From a virus: DNA of 32,461 nucleotides. The number at the start of each line of letters is the position of its first letter. Position 1 is the first letter of the stretch. Below, piece by piece: positions 1 to 7,604 of this stretch. The position numbers and the translations under genes are program-made. The DNA lies in the IMG/VR virus record IMGVR_UViG_3300022602_000281, positions 1 through 32,461 of that record. One strand, 5' to 3'. Under the pieces are notes generated by a model that saw only the letters and a program-made list of their open reading frames with translations, made no database searches and was not told where the DNA came from.

Positions 1-67
1 TTACGTATGTAAGCTCTGTAAATTGCGAACTACCTGTCTGGGGCAGAATTCCACCACCTATAGCCAT
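1..67 (-). CDS. major capsid protein, N-terminal fragment (cut by window edge)
   Basis: An ATG at 67 (minus strand) opens a frame that stays open for 22 codons to the window edge, preceded by AAGGAG at good spacing. The peptide begins MAIGGGILPQTGSSQFTELT, which resembles, from memory, the start of a major capsid protein family found with this type of portal and scaffold. Its position directly after the scaffold gene supports this. The rest of the protein would form the icosahedral shell and lies outside the window. Seen: start, ribosome binding site and open frame. Inferred: identity, from context and the short N-terminus. Confidence 0.6.
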   Translation of the reverse strand, partial: MAIGGGILPQTGSSQFTELTYV

Positions 68-118
68 ATTAGCTCCTTAAAGATGGGCATCTCTGCCCTG
101 ACAAAATTACACCCTCTT

Positions 119-649
119 TTACAAACCAATGGGGCGCTGAGGCTTACGCAAATCTGCAAATGCCTTCACCGCCTCTTGCTGCGCTGCACCACGTGGGTCT
201 TTCCAGAATTTACCAAGGTCAAATTGGCGAACTGCGGAAGGATTGTATCCAGTAGGTGTAGGCTTTGCAGCCTCTTTCATAAACTTATGGTACTCAGCAG
301 CAGTCTCGTGGTCAGAGATTTTCTTCTCTAACATGATTTTCTCGACTGCGTCTACTTCATCTTCAGAAGAAACCAGACCTTTTTTCACGAGTGATTTTCT
401 GCGCTTGTCTAGTTCAGCCTGTGCGTCACGAGTTCTTAGTTCGTTACGGATAGCCTCATTTTCCTGACGCATTTGTTGTAATGCGTTGTTGGTATTGTCC
501 TTAAGGTCAATCTCAGGAATGTTGAGACCAGGCTTAACTCTCTTAGTCAAACGCAAAATGTCCTCCCGTGTGTCGGGGGACTCAGCCAAAGTGTGCATCA
601 AAGATGCCAACTCGTCTCGTGCTTCTAAGGAAAGATTTTCTAGTGCCAT
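119..649 (-). CDS. capsid scaffolding protein
   Basis: 176 residues, highly charged and mostly helical. The predicted coiled-coil middle (about residues 50-110, rich in E, K, R and Q) is followed by a segment with HETAAEYHKFMKEAAKPTPTGYNP and a basic C-terminus ending RPIGL. No Cys or membrane segment is seen. Scaffolds of this kind line the procapsid and leave before DNA packaging. The gene sits between the portal side and the capsid start, the usual scaffold position. The start at 649 has AAGGAAAG-like sequence upstream. Assignment rests on composition, order and resemblance to scaffolds of related environmental phages; a minor head protein is the alternative. Confidence 0.7.
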   Translation of the reverse strand: MALENLSLEARDELASLMHTLAESPDTREDILRLTKRVKPGLNIPEIDLKDNTNNALQQMRQENEAIRNELRTRDAQAELDKRRKSLVKKGLVSSEDEVDAVEKIMLEKKISDHETAAEYHKFMKEAAKPTPTGYNPSAVRQFDLGKFWKDPRGAAQQEAVKAFADLRKPQRPIGL

Positions 650-670
650 GATGTTACCCTCTTATCGTTG

Positions 671-853
671 TCATATAACTTTTTTACCGTCTGCTGGTTT
701 TTCAACTCTCATACCGCCAAAAGCAGCTTTAGCAGCGCCTGACAAACCACCCAACTGAGAATAACGGGGAGTGTTGATAACTACTCCGTTTTTCTGGTTG
801 TTGTCTGTAGGTCTACGTGGTTGAGAATTACCTCTGGGTTTATATAAATCCAT
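671..853 (-). CDS. small conserved head-region protein, function unknown
   Basis: 60 residues. The N-terminal half is basic and Pro/Asn/Gln-rich (residues 5-25). The C-terminal half has a Gly/Ala stretch (GGLSGAAKAAFGG, about 35-47) and a basic tail. The ATG at 853 has CAGGAG seven bases upstream. It lies 12 bp downstream of the Pro/Gly-rich protein and 21 bp before the scaffold gene, so it is co-transcribed with the capsid genes. No domain is recognised; disordered DNA- or capsid-associated peptide is possible but unproven. Confidence 0.6.
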   Translation of the reverse strand: MDLYKPRGNSQPRRPTDNNQKNGVVINTPRYSQLGGLSGAAKAAFGGMRVEKPADGKKVI

Positions 854-865
854 GATTACTCCTGT

Positions 866-1351
866 TTACATTGCGGGTGGGGGCATACCTGGTGGCATAC
901 CGCCAGGTGGGGGAGGCATACCACCGCCAGGTGGCATACCAGGAATTGGTGCATTAGCCATAGCCTTACCCTCAGGTGTTCCACCACCAGCTTGTGGTAG
1001 TGTTTGCAACATCTGAAGAATCTCTGACTGTTGAAGTTCGTTTGTCTTGTTTTTACGTGCACCCAAGACTTTGTTGATTGCACTTATTGCACTTAGAGCT
1101 GCTTTACCTTCTTCGGTATCTGAGCCTAGTGCGGGTAAGGATTGCTCAAGCAAGTCTTGAGCCATACCCAAGTTAATTTTTGCTGCTTCTTTAGAACCCA
1201 TTTTAGGTTCAGGAGTAGTCATAGGCGAAGCCATTGGAGGTACTTCAGCGTCAGACATATTAGCCCCAGGTGGGGGCGTATTAGGGATAGGGGCACCTGC
1301 AGACCTTTGTCCGCCCATCAACTCCATCAATTTATCCGCTGGAACACTCAT
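866..1351 (-). CDS. Pro/Gly/Met-rich structural-region protein
   Basis: 161 residues. The N-terminal part (1-60) is Pro- and Met-rich. A helical core (about 60-125) carries LGMAQDLLEQSLPALG and ISAINKVLGARK. The C-terminal tail (125-161) is almost purely Gly, Pro and Met repeats (PGGGMPPPPGGMPPG). The ATG at 1351 follows AAGGAG at good spacing and is the first gene after the candidate promoter at 1370-1398. Similar helical-core proteins with low-complexity tails sit between portal and scaffold in related phages; the role is unknown. Function not assigned. Confidence 0.65.
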   Translation of the reverse strand: MSVPADKLMELMGGQRSAGAPIPNTPPPGANMSDAEVPPMASPMTTPEPKMGSKEAAKINLGMAQDLLEQSLPALGSDTEEGKAALSAISAINKVLGARKNKTNELQQSEILQMLQTLPQAGGGTPEGKAMANAPIPGMPPGGGMPPPPGGMPPGMPPPAM

Positions 1352-1366
1352 ATTTTCTCCTTGCCC

Positions 1367-1390
1367 TAGTTTGTAACCACTTACAAACTA
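1367..1390. repeat. perfect inverted repeat, 10-bp arms, candidate operator or 5' hairpin
   Basis: TAGTTTGTAA (1367-1376) and its exact reverse complement TTACAAACTA (1381-1390) flank CCAC. The dyad covers the candidate -10 element and the downstream half of the spacer of the promoter read toward the capsid genes. It could be an operator for a dimeric regulator. If instead transcription starts further upstream, it would be an RNA hairpin just before the ribosome binding site of the 866-1351 gene. Confidence 0.6.
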
Positions 1391-1398
1391 TTTGTCAA
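1370..1398 (-). promoter_or_regulatory. candidate sigma70-type promoter for capsid genes
   Basis: On the minus strand a perfect -35 TTGACA (1398-1393) is followed after 17 bases by TACAAA (1375-1370), four of six matches to TATAAT. The expected start is near 1363, just upstream of the AAGGAG of the 866-1351 gene. This is one of the few non-coding gaps in the late operon, and it separates portal and terminase genes from scaffold and capsid, where extra transcript is needed. Elements are seen; activity is inferred. Confidence 0.5.
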
Positions 1399-1404
1399 TA
1401 GGGT

Positions 1405-1430
1405 GAGGGGTATTTTACGACATACCCCTC
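1405..1430. terminator. stem-loop between portal-side and capsid-side genes
   Basis: GAGGGGTAT (1405-1413) pairs perfectly with ATACCCCTC (1422-1430) across an 8-base loop. No U-tract follows on the minus strand, so it is not a classic intrinsic terminator. It may be a transcription pause or an mRNA 3'-end protector just upstream of the candidate promoter at 1370-1398. Confidence 0.45.
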
Positions 1431-1466
1431 AATGTCGGTTCATTTCAAGGGTTTGACCCCAAGAAA

Positions 1467-1502
1467 TTACTTACGCTTGTGTTTACGAGCTTTACGTGCC
1501 AT
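1467..1502 (-). CDS. tiny basic peptide, 11 residues
   Basis: ATG at 1502 is preceded by AAAGGAG at optimal distance and encodes MARKARKHKRK followed by TAA. Eight of 11 residues are Lys, Arg or His. The ten bases starting at its stop codon, TAATTTCTTG, are identical to those at the stop of the 14-residue peptide at 1575-1619, so the two look like a tandem pair. A nucleic-acid-binding or DNA-condensing micropeptide is conceivable. It may instead be a decayed remnant of a longer gene. The strong ribosome binding site argues for translation. Confidence 0.5.
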   Translation of the reverse strand: MARKARKHKRK

Positions 1503-1574
1503 GGTATTTCTCCTTTAGCAGCGGTCACCTACTTATAAGGGGAGGCAGCCACACCCTCTTTCTTTCTCAAGAAA

Positions 1575-1619
1575 TTATCTACGAGTCTTGCGACCTTTTT
1601 TACCGTATCTGTGCATCAT
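1575..1619 (-). CDS. tiny basic peptide, 14 residues
   Basis: ATG at 1619, with a second in-frame ATG directly after it, is preceded by AAGGAAAC. The frame encodes MMHRYGKKGRKTRR and TAA. Half the residues are Lys or Arg. It starts 19 bp downstream of the 56-residue gene and shares the TAATTTCTTG stop-codon context with the peptide at 1467-1502. Translation is plausible from the ribosome binding site; function is unknown. Confidence 0.45.
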   Translation of the reverse strand: MMHRYGKKGRKTRR

Positions 1620-1637
1620 GATTGTTTCCTTGGTTAA

Positions 1638-1808
1638 TTAACTTCTGGCGTAGTTACGCTGTGTTCTACCGCCAGACGAAACTTTAATCCCAGTAGTTCT
1701 TGATGTCAAGCCTGGTCCTGAAGTTTGTTTGCGTAAAGTTTCTGTAGTCACCCGTGGCTGGTCTGCCTTGGGAGCTGTTTGTGGTCCACCTACACTTTTT
1801 GTAGCCAT
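1638..1808 (-). CDS. small Thr/Arg-rich protein, 56 residues
   Basis: ATG at 1808 overlaps the portal stop codon (TAATG), a translational-coupling arrangement. The frame runs 56 codons to TAA at 1638. The product is Thr-, Gly-, Arg- and Gln-rich (begins MATKSVGGPQTAPKADQPRV, ends GGRTQRNYARS), has no hydrophobic core and is likely disordered. It is conserved in position next to the portal only by inference. Function unknown; a minor head component is possible. Confidence 0.6.
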   Translation of the reverse strand: MATKSVGGPQTAPKADQPRVTTETLRKQTSGPGLTSRTTGIKVSSGGRTQRNYARS

Positions 1809-3439
1809 TATCCCTCCTTCTTAGCGCCAGGGGCTTTATGTTGTTTGTGTTCACCAGGAGGCTGCTGTGGCTGTGCAGCTTGCTTGGCCTCCATCTGTTT
1901 CAACCGTTCCAAGAGTTCTTCTTTCATCGGTGGCTCTATTAAATCAAGTAAAGATTTTTTGTCAATAGCCCCTGCCTTGAGTAAGTTGAACGCCAGTGTG
2001 CGGGTGTCTTCCGTAAATATCGGGCTGTTTGAATGTCCGTCCACTTTAACCGTAAATTCTTTGGTGAATTGCTCGGCAATGAAAGGTACACCGTGCGTAT
2101 CTTTGAGGTGCGTATCGTCATAGAGTTGCATACACTTCAAGTAAAGGGTTGCCAGTTTTTCTAATGAATCTTCAATAATTAGCGCTCGTTTTTTGACTCT
2201 CGATGACCCCAGTCGAGCTAACTGGCTTGCGTGTCCTGCTGACCTAACCCCTGCTTCTCCCTTACCTTGGAGAACGTTACCTACGCCAGACGCTTCTTCA
2301 AACATAGCGTCTATCTCACGCATTTCTGTAAAGAGGTCTGGTGGCATAGTGGGTGCTAACTTCTCTACCTTAGCGTTAGGCATATCTGTGGATAGTAATC
2401 CCCCCGCACGGTTGAGTGCAAAGTTCTTTTCATCAAGGATGCCTGTGAACCCAATCAGGGCCGTAGGAGGGGAAACTTGTTTTGACAACAGGTCAAGAAT
2501 CTCTGTCATTCGCCTGTTGCGGAGCTGCTGAAGGTATATCAAACGCTGTACTTCAGAAGCGCCCCAGTAGTAGTCGTACAGTGGGTTAGGACAAATCTGA
2601 ATAAAGGGCAACTCACCCTTCATAAACATTTCTTCACCTGAACGCTCATAGATGATGATGTCTGGGTCTGCCTTTGTGACAACTCTGTAGTCTGCTGCTT
2701 CGTCATCCCAAATCCACAGCTCGGTCATCTCTACTGTGTCTTCTGATACTTCTGCTTTATACCTGTTGCCACCAGCCAAATCCAGGTTAACGTTACCGTA
2801 GATAGTGGGGTTAGACTGAGAAATAATAATGCGTTCAAGTCCGTTAGCAATCTCAGTCCTCTCGTGGGGCATGGAGTTCATGCGGTGGATAATCTTGTCC
2901 CTGTTGGGATGGCTGTACAGTCTGGTGTATAGCTCAGACTTAGTGATGTAGTATTTTTGAATGAGAGCTTCTTGCCTGTCAGTGTACGTGATGTCCTCAC
3001 GCAGTACGCCTACACATCCAGGCTCAACCATGTACGGATGAATCCCGTTGTTCATGATGAGCTTGACGTAAGTCGTACCGTAGACAAGCGCCCAGGTAGT
3101 AGCTGTAGAAAAAACTTGGTCAGCGTTGCTATTTAACCACTCATTGTTGAGTGATTTTGTCAATGTAGGAATCTTTCTGTGCTCGTTATCAGGGACGGAT
3201 GCGCCCAAGTTGATAGAGAAACGAGTAGTCTCAGCCGAGTACAGGAAAGAAGTTACCTGGTCAAGATGAGGAAATATTTTGTTGTAGAGAGCAGGAGCTT
3301 CGTCAGGTCCGTTACCAAAGAGATACCAGTTTCGCAGAGAGGCGTAATCAACCTTTCTGGAGTTTAAGGAGACTTCACATTTGTAGATGATGTCCCTAAA
3401 GAACTCATCTCTGTCTAGCATCCCCTTTGGTATTTTCAT
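1808..3439 (-). CDS. portal protein
   Basis: 543 residues, a normal length for podovirus-type portals. The portal dodecamer sits at the capsid vertex, docks terminase and passes DNA. Visible hallmarks are an N-terminal region with ADQVFSTATTWALVYGTTYVK (about 80-105), the wing/stem area, and a long helical part with LQQLRNRRMTEILDLLSKQV (about 305-325), SGVGNVLQGKGEAGVRSAG (about 390-410) and LARLGSSRVKKRALIIEDSL. The C-terminus is Gln/Pro/Lys-rich. The start at 3439 has GGAG at good spacing. It lies downstream of terminase and two small genes and upstream of scaffold, the canonical order. Confidence 0.88.
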   Translation of the reverse strand: MKIPKGMLDRDEFFRDIIYKCEVSLNSRKVDYASLRNWYLFGNGPDEAPALYNKIFPHLDQVTSFLYSAETTRFSINLGASVPDNEHRKIPTLTKSLNNEWLNSNADQVFSTATTWALVYGTTYVKLIMNNGIHPYMVEPGCVGVLREDITYTDRQEALIQKYYITKSELYTRLYSHPNRDKIIHRMNSMPHERTEIANGLERIIISQSNPTIYGNVNLDLAGGNRYKAEVSEDTVEMTELWIWDDEAADYRVVTKADPDIIIYERSGEEMFMKGELPFIQICPNPLYDYYWGASEVQRLIYLQQLRNRRMTEILDLLSKQVSPPTALIGFTGILDEKNFALNRAGGLLSTDMPNAKVEKLAPTMPPDLFTEMREIDAMFEEASGVGNVLQGKGEAGVRSAGHASQLARLGSSRVKKRALIIEDSLEKLATLYLKCMQLYDDTHLKDTHGVPFIAEQFTKEFTVKVDGHSNSPIFTEDTRTLAFNLLKAGAIDKKSLLDLIEPPMKEELLERLKQMEAKQAAQPQQPPGEHKQHKAPGAKKEG

Positions 3440-3441
3440 TT

Positions 3442-3966
3442 CTACTCCGAACTGGTGTTAATCTTTAAACCCTCATGGTCAACCTGAGTCCCTGCACCTG
3501 GTCTTGGTGGTACGAATTGTCCTACACTTTTCGGTAAAACGCTAACAGACTCGTCTGCTACGGGCTTAAATTGCCCTCCCATGACGGATTTGAGGTTGAT
3601 ATTACCACCATTACCCCACATTGCGCCAGATAATCGTTGTTGAACGATTTGTTCCTCTTGCATCTTCTGATTATGGGCCATAGCCTCACCAGCCTGGGCA
3701 AATTCCTTGTCAGATAGCTTATTTTTGCGTTTTAGATAGCCTTCTTGGTGTTCACCAGCCTTTGTAGACTTAATATCGGTCATATCGAACTCTAAAGCCA
3801 GTTGTTTGAGGTTTCTGTCGTTAGATTTGGTCTTTTCGGACTTCATACCCACTGGTTTTAAGAAAATTACGGATAATTCGCCTTTACAGAACTTCATGGG
3901 GCATTTTGCCTCCCAAGATTCAAACACACCGTGCTCTGTGCACATATAGTCTTTTAAAACACTCAT
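3442..3966 (-). CDS. conserved head-region protein with N-terminal zinc-finger-like Cys/His motif
   Basis: 174 residues. The N-terminus carries C9, H12, C22 and C27 (CTEHGVF, then CPMKFC), spacing consistent with a small metal site. The middle is basic and charged (LALEFDMTDIKSTKAGEHQEGYLKRK, shortened here to its idea). A Gln-rich helix follows at about 95-115 and the C-terminus is Pro/Gly-rich. The ATG at 3966 has a GGGG-type ribosome binding site. Similar proteins sit between terminase and portal in related phages. Role unknown; possibly DNA-packaging accessory. Confidence 0.65.
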   Translation of the reverse strand: MSVLKDYMCTEHGVFESWEAKCPMKFCKGELSVIFLKPVGMKSEKTKSNDRNLKQLALEFDMTDIKSTKAGEHQEGYLKRKNKLSDKEFAQAGEAMAHNQKMQEEQIVQQRLSGAMWGNGGNINLKSVMGGQFKPVADESVSVLPKSVGQFVPPRPGAGTQVDHEGLKINTSSE

Positions 3967-3968
3967 AT

Positions 3969-4355
3969 TTACCCCCTTGTTATCAAAATATTGCCAAAAT
4001 TTGCGTAATCATGCCTATTTACGGGCTTGTTTTGAACTTTAAACCCCTCGTTAGTAAAGACTAACTTACTCATTGGGATGATAGGGGGCGCTGGTTCTTT
4101 TCTGTAATCAGGATATGTCTCGTTAGTATGCTTCTTCATGACCCGTATCTTGCCTTCCTTCCAGTGCTCATAGGCACGGTTGAGGCCACGTTGAGAAGAT
4201 TCAGTCATAGGTACTTTGTCTTCTTTAATCATGTAGAGGAACAGACGTTCGGATATTCCCGCAATCTCACAAAAGTTCTTGATAGAGATGCCCCTATCTT
4301 TGTCTGCCAGGAATAACTTGAGTTCTTTTTTGAGTTGTGCTTTAGTGAGACGCAT
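3969..4355 (-). CDS. helix-turn-helix protein next to terminase (possible small terminase analogue)
   Basis: 128 residues from the ATG at 4355, which has GGGGG five bases upstream. An upstream TTG would add seven residues but has no ribosome binding site. Residues about 22-48 (ISIKNFCEIAGISERLFLYM) read as a helix-turn-helix; a basic linker and a beta-like C-terminal half follow. It overlaps the terminase stop by 14 bp. Small terminases often have N-terminal helix-turn-helix DNA-binding domains and sit beside the large subunit, although usually upstream, so this is only a candidate. A transcription regulator is the alternative. Confidence 0.65.
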   Translation of the reverse strand: MRLTKAQLKKELKLFLADKDRGISIKNFCEIAGISERLFLYMIKEDKVPMTESSQRGLNRAYEHWKEGKIRVMKKHTNETYPDYRKEPAPPIIPMSKLVFTNEGFKVQNKPVNRHDYANFGNILITRG

Positions 4356-6111
4356 CTCTGCCCCCGTATACGCCAATCATTTTTAAGTAGTTACTCACAT
4401 TTTTACCCACAGCAATTTGCTCAGGGGTGTACTGGTCTTGTTTCAAAGACATATCTTTGGACAGACGCATACCAATGAGTCTAGGCTGAACTTGCTCTGC
4501 CCATGCAATGGTTGCCAGGGCTGCTGCAATCACACGGTCATCCTTACCACGACCAGGTGCGCCTATGAATCCGTCTTCACGGACTATGCCTTTCATTTCT
4601 TCTAGGGTGTCCATGCTGAAGATACCCATCATGCCCCGCTCAAAATAATCTTTCATGTAAGATAGCATACGCTCCTTAGATGAGGAGGTAGTCAGGAAAC
4701 CTATGGAGTTAGACAGACCGCCCATAGTGTCGTTTCTACGCCAGATGTAGTTTTGCATACTACCTAGTACGTCCATCATGTCCTTAGCCATAGGACCTTG
4801 AATAGCTGCTGCTAGTCTCTTGAGGTTACGGAGTTCGTTGATAACGGCTTGTCCTGGTCCGTTGACTTCGAGGTTAAGAGTCGAGTTTTTGTATGCTCCA
4901 GCAAGGTGAGCAATGACCCAAGCGAACTGGTAAGTGTTAAGCTCCGATGTGGCGAATTCAGCAACTTGGTCAAGTCCGTCTGCATAGACTCTAAAGACCT
5001 GTATGCAAAATCTGTCAGCCCAGTCTGAGCTGCCGTAAGCTGGGTCTGCCCCGATAACGTAGTAGGCGGTATCAACGGGTTGTTGCCAGACCCGAAGCGT
5101 TGCCAGACGGTCTGTGGACGGTAGGCACTCTGTGTCTTGAAAGAGTTGTCCAAAAGCGTATCTGTAACATTCGTAGTCGAGGGATTTTGCGTATTTGGCT
5201 GCATCTGTACACCTACTGTTAGAGAAGAAACTTGTTCCTGTCATCACAAAAGCATAGTCTTCTGTGGGCGGGAATTCTTGGTACATGAGAGTTTCGTCTT
5301 TGATACCCTCTGCCATCTTCCACCGCCACCATGCCATCTGACGGGAGTTTATCTCAACCCCGTACAGTTTTTTAATTTCTTTTACCCATTCTTTCTCGTC
5401 AGGTTTTAGTTTGCCATCCCAGTAGACTTTGTACTCTTTGGAGTCTTGGTGAACAGAGTAATATTCGTTACGCCACCATCCGCAGAAGATTGCACGTTGT
5501 GTACGAGCACGTTTGGCAATCTTGTACATATCGTGGAACATATTGAACCCTTGTGCAGTAGATTCAAAGATGTACAAACGTTGAGGATTCTTTTCTGCAA
5601 GAGATGCTATAAGGGATGCCAATCCTTCATCGTTCCCCCAAGAGGCTGTCTCAGTAGCGTGCAAGTAAGTGATAGCTTTACCTTGCCCCAATCGACTTTT
5701 GTTTCCCGCAATTTGATAAAAGATTCGGCTTCTATTCTTAAGAACCATCTGGTTTCTATTGTGGGCAACCAATGGAATTTTGTACTCTTTGGGTAATCCG
5801 TCAATGTACATTCCCAGGGTAGACCTAAACATATCCCTGTTTTCTTCTGTGTCTGAAACCAACGTACCTTGCCAACCAGGATGAGTAAATTGCCAATAAA
5901 GGTCAAGAGCAAGGCTAACAGTAGTAATACCAAGCTGACGGCCCTTGAGAATAACAAAGAAGTGAACGTCATCTTTCAGTCCCTTATCTATTTCTTCCAT
6001 GACATAAGTTTGTGTCCCCAAGAGCTTACCCATCTTCTTGAGACCTTCTTCCTTGGTCTCAATCTTTAGCTCTGCACAGAACTTGTAAAACTTGGCTAGG
6101 TCAAAATCCAT
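4342..6111 (-). CDS. terL: terminase large subunit
   Basis: 589 residues from ATG 6111. A GTG three bases upstream is possible, but the ATG overlaps the preceding stop (TGATG) and follows GGGAGG. This is the DNA-packaging motor with ATPase and nuclease domains. Numbering includes that GTG: a Walker-A-like KGRQLGITT (57-65); a Walker-B region around YLHATETA (150-157) with catalytic Glu155; a coupling motif FESTAQG (183-189); and RNase-H-fold nuclease acids Asp357 (IGADPAYG), Glu416 (NLEVNGPG) and Asp525/526 (GRGKDDRV). The Walker A deviates from the textbook GxxxxGK[TS], as is usual in terminases. It converts procapsids to full heads together with the portal. Confidence 0.92.
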   Translation of the reverse strand: MDFDLAKFYKFCAELKIETKEEGLKKMGKLLGTQTYVMEEIDKGLKDDVHFFVILKGRQLGITTVSLALDLYWQFTHPGWQGTLVSDTEENRDMFRSTLGMYIDGLPKEYKIPLVAHNRNQMVLKNRSRIFYQIAGNKSRLGQGKAITYLHATETASWGNDEGLASLIASLAEKNPQRLYIFESTAQGFNMFHDMYKIAKRARTQRAIFCGWWRNEYYSVHQDSKEYKVYWDGKLKPDEKEWVKEIKKLYGVEINSRQMAWWRWKMAEGIKDETLMYQEFPPTEDYAFVMTGTSFFSNSRCTDAAKYAKSLDYECYRYAFGQLFQDTECLPSTDRLATLRVWQQPVDTAYYVIGADPAYGSSDWADRFCIQVFRVYADGLDQVAEFATSELNTYQFAWVIAHLAGAYKNSTLNLEVNGPGQAVINELRNLKRLAAAIQGPMAKDMMDVLGSMQNYIWRRNDTMGGLSNSIGFLTTSSSKERMLSYMKDYFERGMMGIFSMDTLEEMKGIVREDGFIGAPGRGKDDRVIAAALATIAWAEQVQPRLIGMRLSKDMSLKQDQYTPEQIAVGKNVSNYLKMIGVYGGRDASH

Positions 6112-6818
6112 CACGCCTCCCAGGGCATCGTCTCACCATACTTCTCTGTCATGTGTTTGTGACCAGCAATGAAGAACTCTTTTGTTACAGAGCCAGGGTT
6201 ACCACCCAGTCTGAAGTTAAAACTGTGCTTCTTTGTTGTACCGTACTTAGGGAACATTTGTTTTGCTACTCTGTAGAACTCACGGTCAGAACCAAAGCCA
6301 GGCATACCGAGAATGGCAGATATACCCTTTAGCTTTTCTGTACGCATCCCCCACATACACCAATCTACAAAGTTACATCCTTTGTTGTTCCAGTCTTCAT
6401 GTAGGTCTCCCAAGGCTTCACACCTGTCGTTGAACAAGAAGTTACCGTCCTTGTCGTGTATCTTACGAAGGCTGTACGCCCAGTCGTTACCCCGTTGAAT
6501 GATTTGCATGAGTGACTCTACATGGTCAGAGTCAAACCAGTCATCATCGTTGCAGAAGAAGATTACGTCTTCGTTTATCAAGTGAGGTACTGCTGCCAAC
6601 CATCTACGTCCATCTTTGTCTGGCATGGCTATAGGAGTAGGGAATACACAGACTTGTTGGTTCTTCTGCAGAAGAAGCCTGGGGAGCATACCGTTGTCGT
6701 ACAGTAGGTAGTGCTGGACAGGGTACGTTTGGGCCTGTACAGAGGCTATACACTTGTCTAGTTCGGGTCTACCTTTGGTGACGGTGACTACTGCTGCGGT
6801 TAGTTTTCTACTTATCAT
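6111..6818 (-). CDS. GT-A-fold glycosyltransferase
   Basis: 235 residues. The N-terminus AAVVTVTKGRPELDKCIASV (about 8-27) is the nucleotide-sugar-binding beginning of family-2-like glycosyltransferases. The metal-binding DXD equivalent is FFCNDDDW (87-94). A later GSDREFYRVAKQ resembles the acceptor-side region with an acidic catalytic residue. The ATG at 6818 overlaps the preceding stop. Encoded inside the packaging operon, it may glycosylate virion or host surface components, or phage DNA. Target is unknown. Two further glycosyltransferase-like genes lie at 8045 and 16365. Confidence 0.75.
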   Translation of the reverse strand: MISRKLTAAVVTVTKGRPELDKCIASVQAQTYPVQHYLLYDNGMLPRLLLQKNQQVCVFPTPIAMPDKDGRRWLAAVPHLINEDVIFFCNDDDWFDSDHVESLMQIIQRGNDWAYSLRKIHDKDGNFLFNDRCEALGDLHEDWNNKGCNFVDWCMWGMRTEKLKGISAILGMPGFGSDREFYRVAKQMFPKYGTTKKHSFNFRLGGNPGSVTKEFFIAGHKHMTEKYGETMPWEA

Positions 6819-7249
6819 TGTCTTGCCTTTGTTTCGTATACCACTTCACCAGTTGGTGACACAAGTTTCTCGCCTTCCCATGTTGGCGCACCAGGAGCAG
6901 CCCACTGTGACTCCGCACTAAAAGACTCGTGATAAGGAGTTTTGTAAGTATCTGGATAATGCAACTGTTGGTCTACCGCATTTACGGCTGGTTGTTCTGC
7001 CGTACCTTGTTGCAAAGATTGATAGTAACCCCTCATGTCGTAATCAGGGTATTTGTCATTAGGATTAAAGGGAACACTATTTGCCTGTACCCATTGCTGA
7101 AATGCAATTTCTTGTTCAGGAGTTAGCTGAGTCATTTTGGATTGCCAGTCAGGTTGAGCATACGCCATGTTTCTAGCTAACAACTGCTGTCTCATTTGCT
7201 CGTATTGTTGTTGTTGTAACAGAGCCATTATTTCTTCCTGAGTTGCCAT
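6815..7249 (-). CDS. conserved phage protein, Gln-rich N-terminus
   Basis: 144 residues. The N-terminal 35 residues form a Gln/Met-rich helix. Then come FQQWVQANSVPFNP and PDYDMRGYYQSLQQG (about 65-80), followed by HYPDTYKTPYHESFSAES and a terminal KLVSPTGEVVYE. This set of short motifs (PDYDMRGY, HYPDTYKTP) recurs in tailed phages near packaging genes. Its function is not known to me. ATG 7249 overlaps the previous stop (TAATG), and the stop overlaps the glycosyltransferase start, so it is tightly coupled. Confidence 0.75.
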   Translation of the reverse strand: MATQEEIMALLQQQQYEQMRQQLLARNMAYAQPDWQSKMTQLTPEQEIAFQQWVQANSVPFNPNDKYPDYDMRGYYQSLQQGTAEQPAVNAVDQQLHYPDTYKTPYHESFSAESQWAAPGAPTWEGEKLVSPTGEVVYETKARQ

Positions 7250-7452
7250 TATTTCATTTCCTCTATGTTCCAGTTTGATATAACTTCTGCTGCTTTTCTA
7301 TTTTTGGCACATCTGATAAGTTCGTTATAAACAACGTCAGAATATTTGTCTTTCCACTCTTTTGCCAGAAATCTCTTAGACCCAGGACTAATGCAAGACA
7401 GTGCTCTTTGCATTTCCTTCTTGAGTCTCAATCTTGAGTTGTACAGACGCAT
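7249..7452 (-). CDS. small basic helical protein
   Basis: 67 residues if started at the ATG at 7452 (MRLYNSRLRLKKEMQRALS), which has GAGG eight bases upstream. ATGs at 7458 and 7476 are alternatives that only lengthen the overlap with the preceding gene. The overlap is 65 bp even with the chosen start. The protein is basic, predicted helical, with PGSKRFLAKEWKDKYSDVVYNELIR in the middle; no domain is recognised. The stop overlaps the next start as TAATG. Confidence 0.6.
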   Translation of the reverse strand: MRLYNSRLRLKKEMQRALSCISPGSKRFLAKEWKDKYSDVVYNELIRCAKNRKAAEVISNWNIEEMK

Positions 7453-7603
7453 CTGCATATCCTCTGTTGTATCCATACGCTAACGCTTTCCCCATGTTGT
7501 TAACCAGTTCTACCCTGTGGTGCTCAGAGACAAGCAGAGCCTCTACCAACAAATGGCAGTGCTCTCTAAGCTCATCCTCGTTCATCCACAGTAACTCTAT
7601 CAT
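7388..7603 (-). CDS. small conserved protein, function unknown
   Basis: 71 residues. It is mostly helical and acidic at the N-terminus (MNEDELREHCHLLVEALLVS), then GYNRGYADASVQLKI. The pattern GY-x-RG-Y-ADA recurs in small phage proteins. The ATG at 7603 follows GAGGAG and starts one base past the preceding gene's stop. Function unknown. Confidence 0.6.
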   Translation of the reverse strand: MIELLWMNEDELREHCHLLVEALLVSEHHRVELVNNMGKALAYGYNRGYADASVQLKIETQEGNAKSTVLH

Positions 7604-7604
7604 C

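Noticed and set aside
4812-5204. Minus-strand 130-residue frame inside the terminase gene
   Set aside because: Out-of-frame shadow of the terminase coding region, Thr/Ser/Leu-rich with no ribosome binding site.
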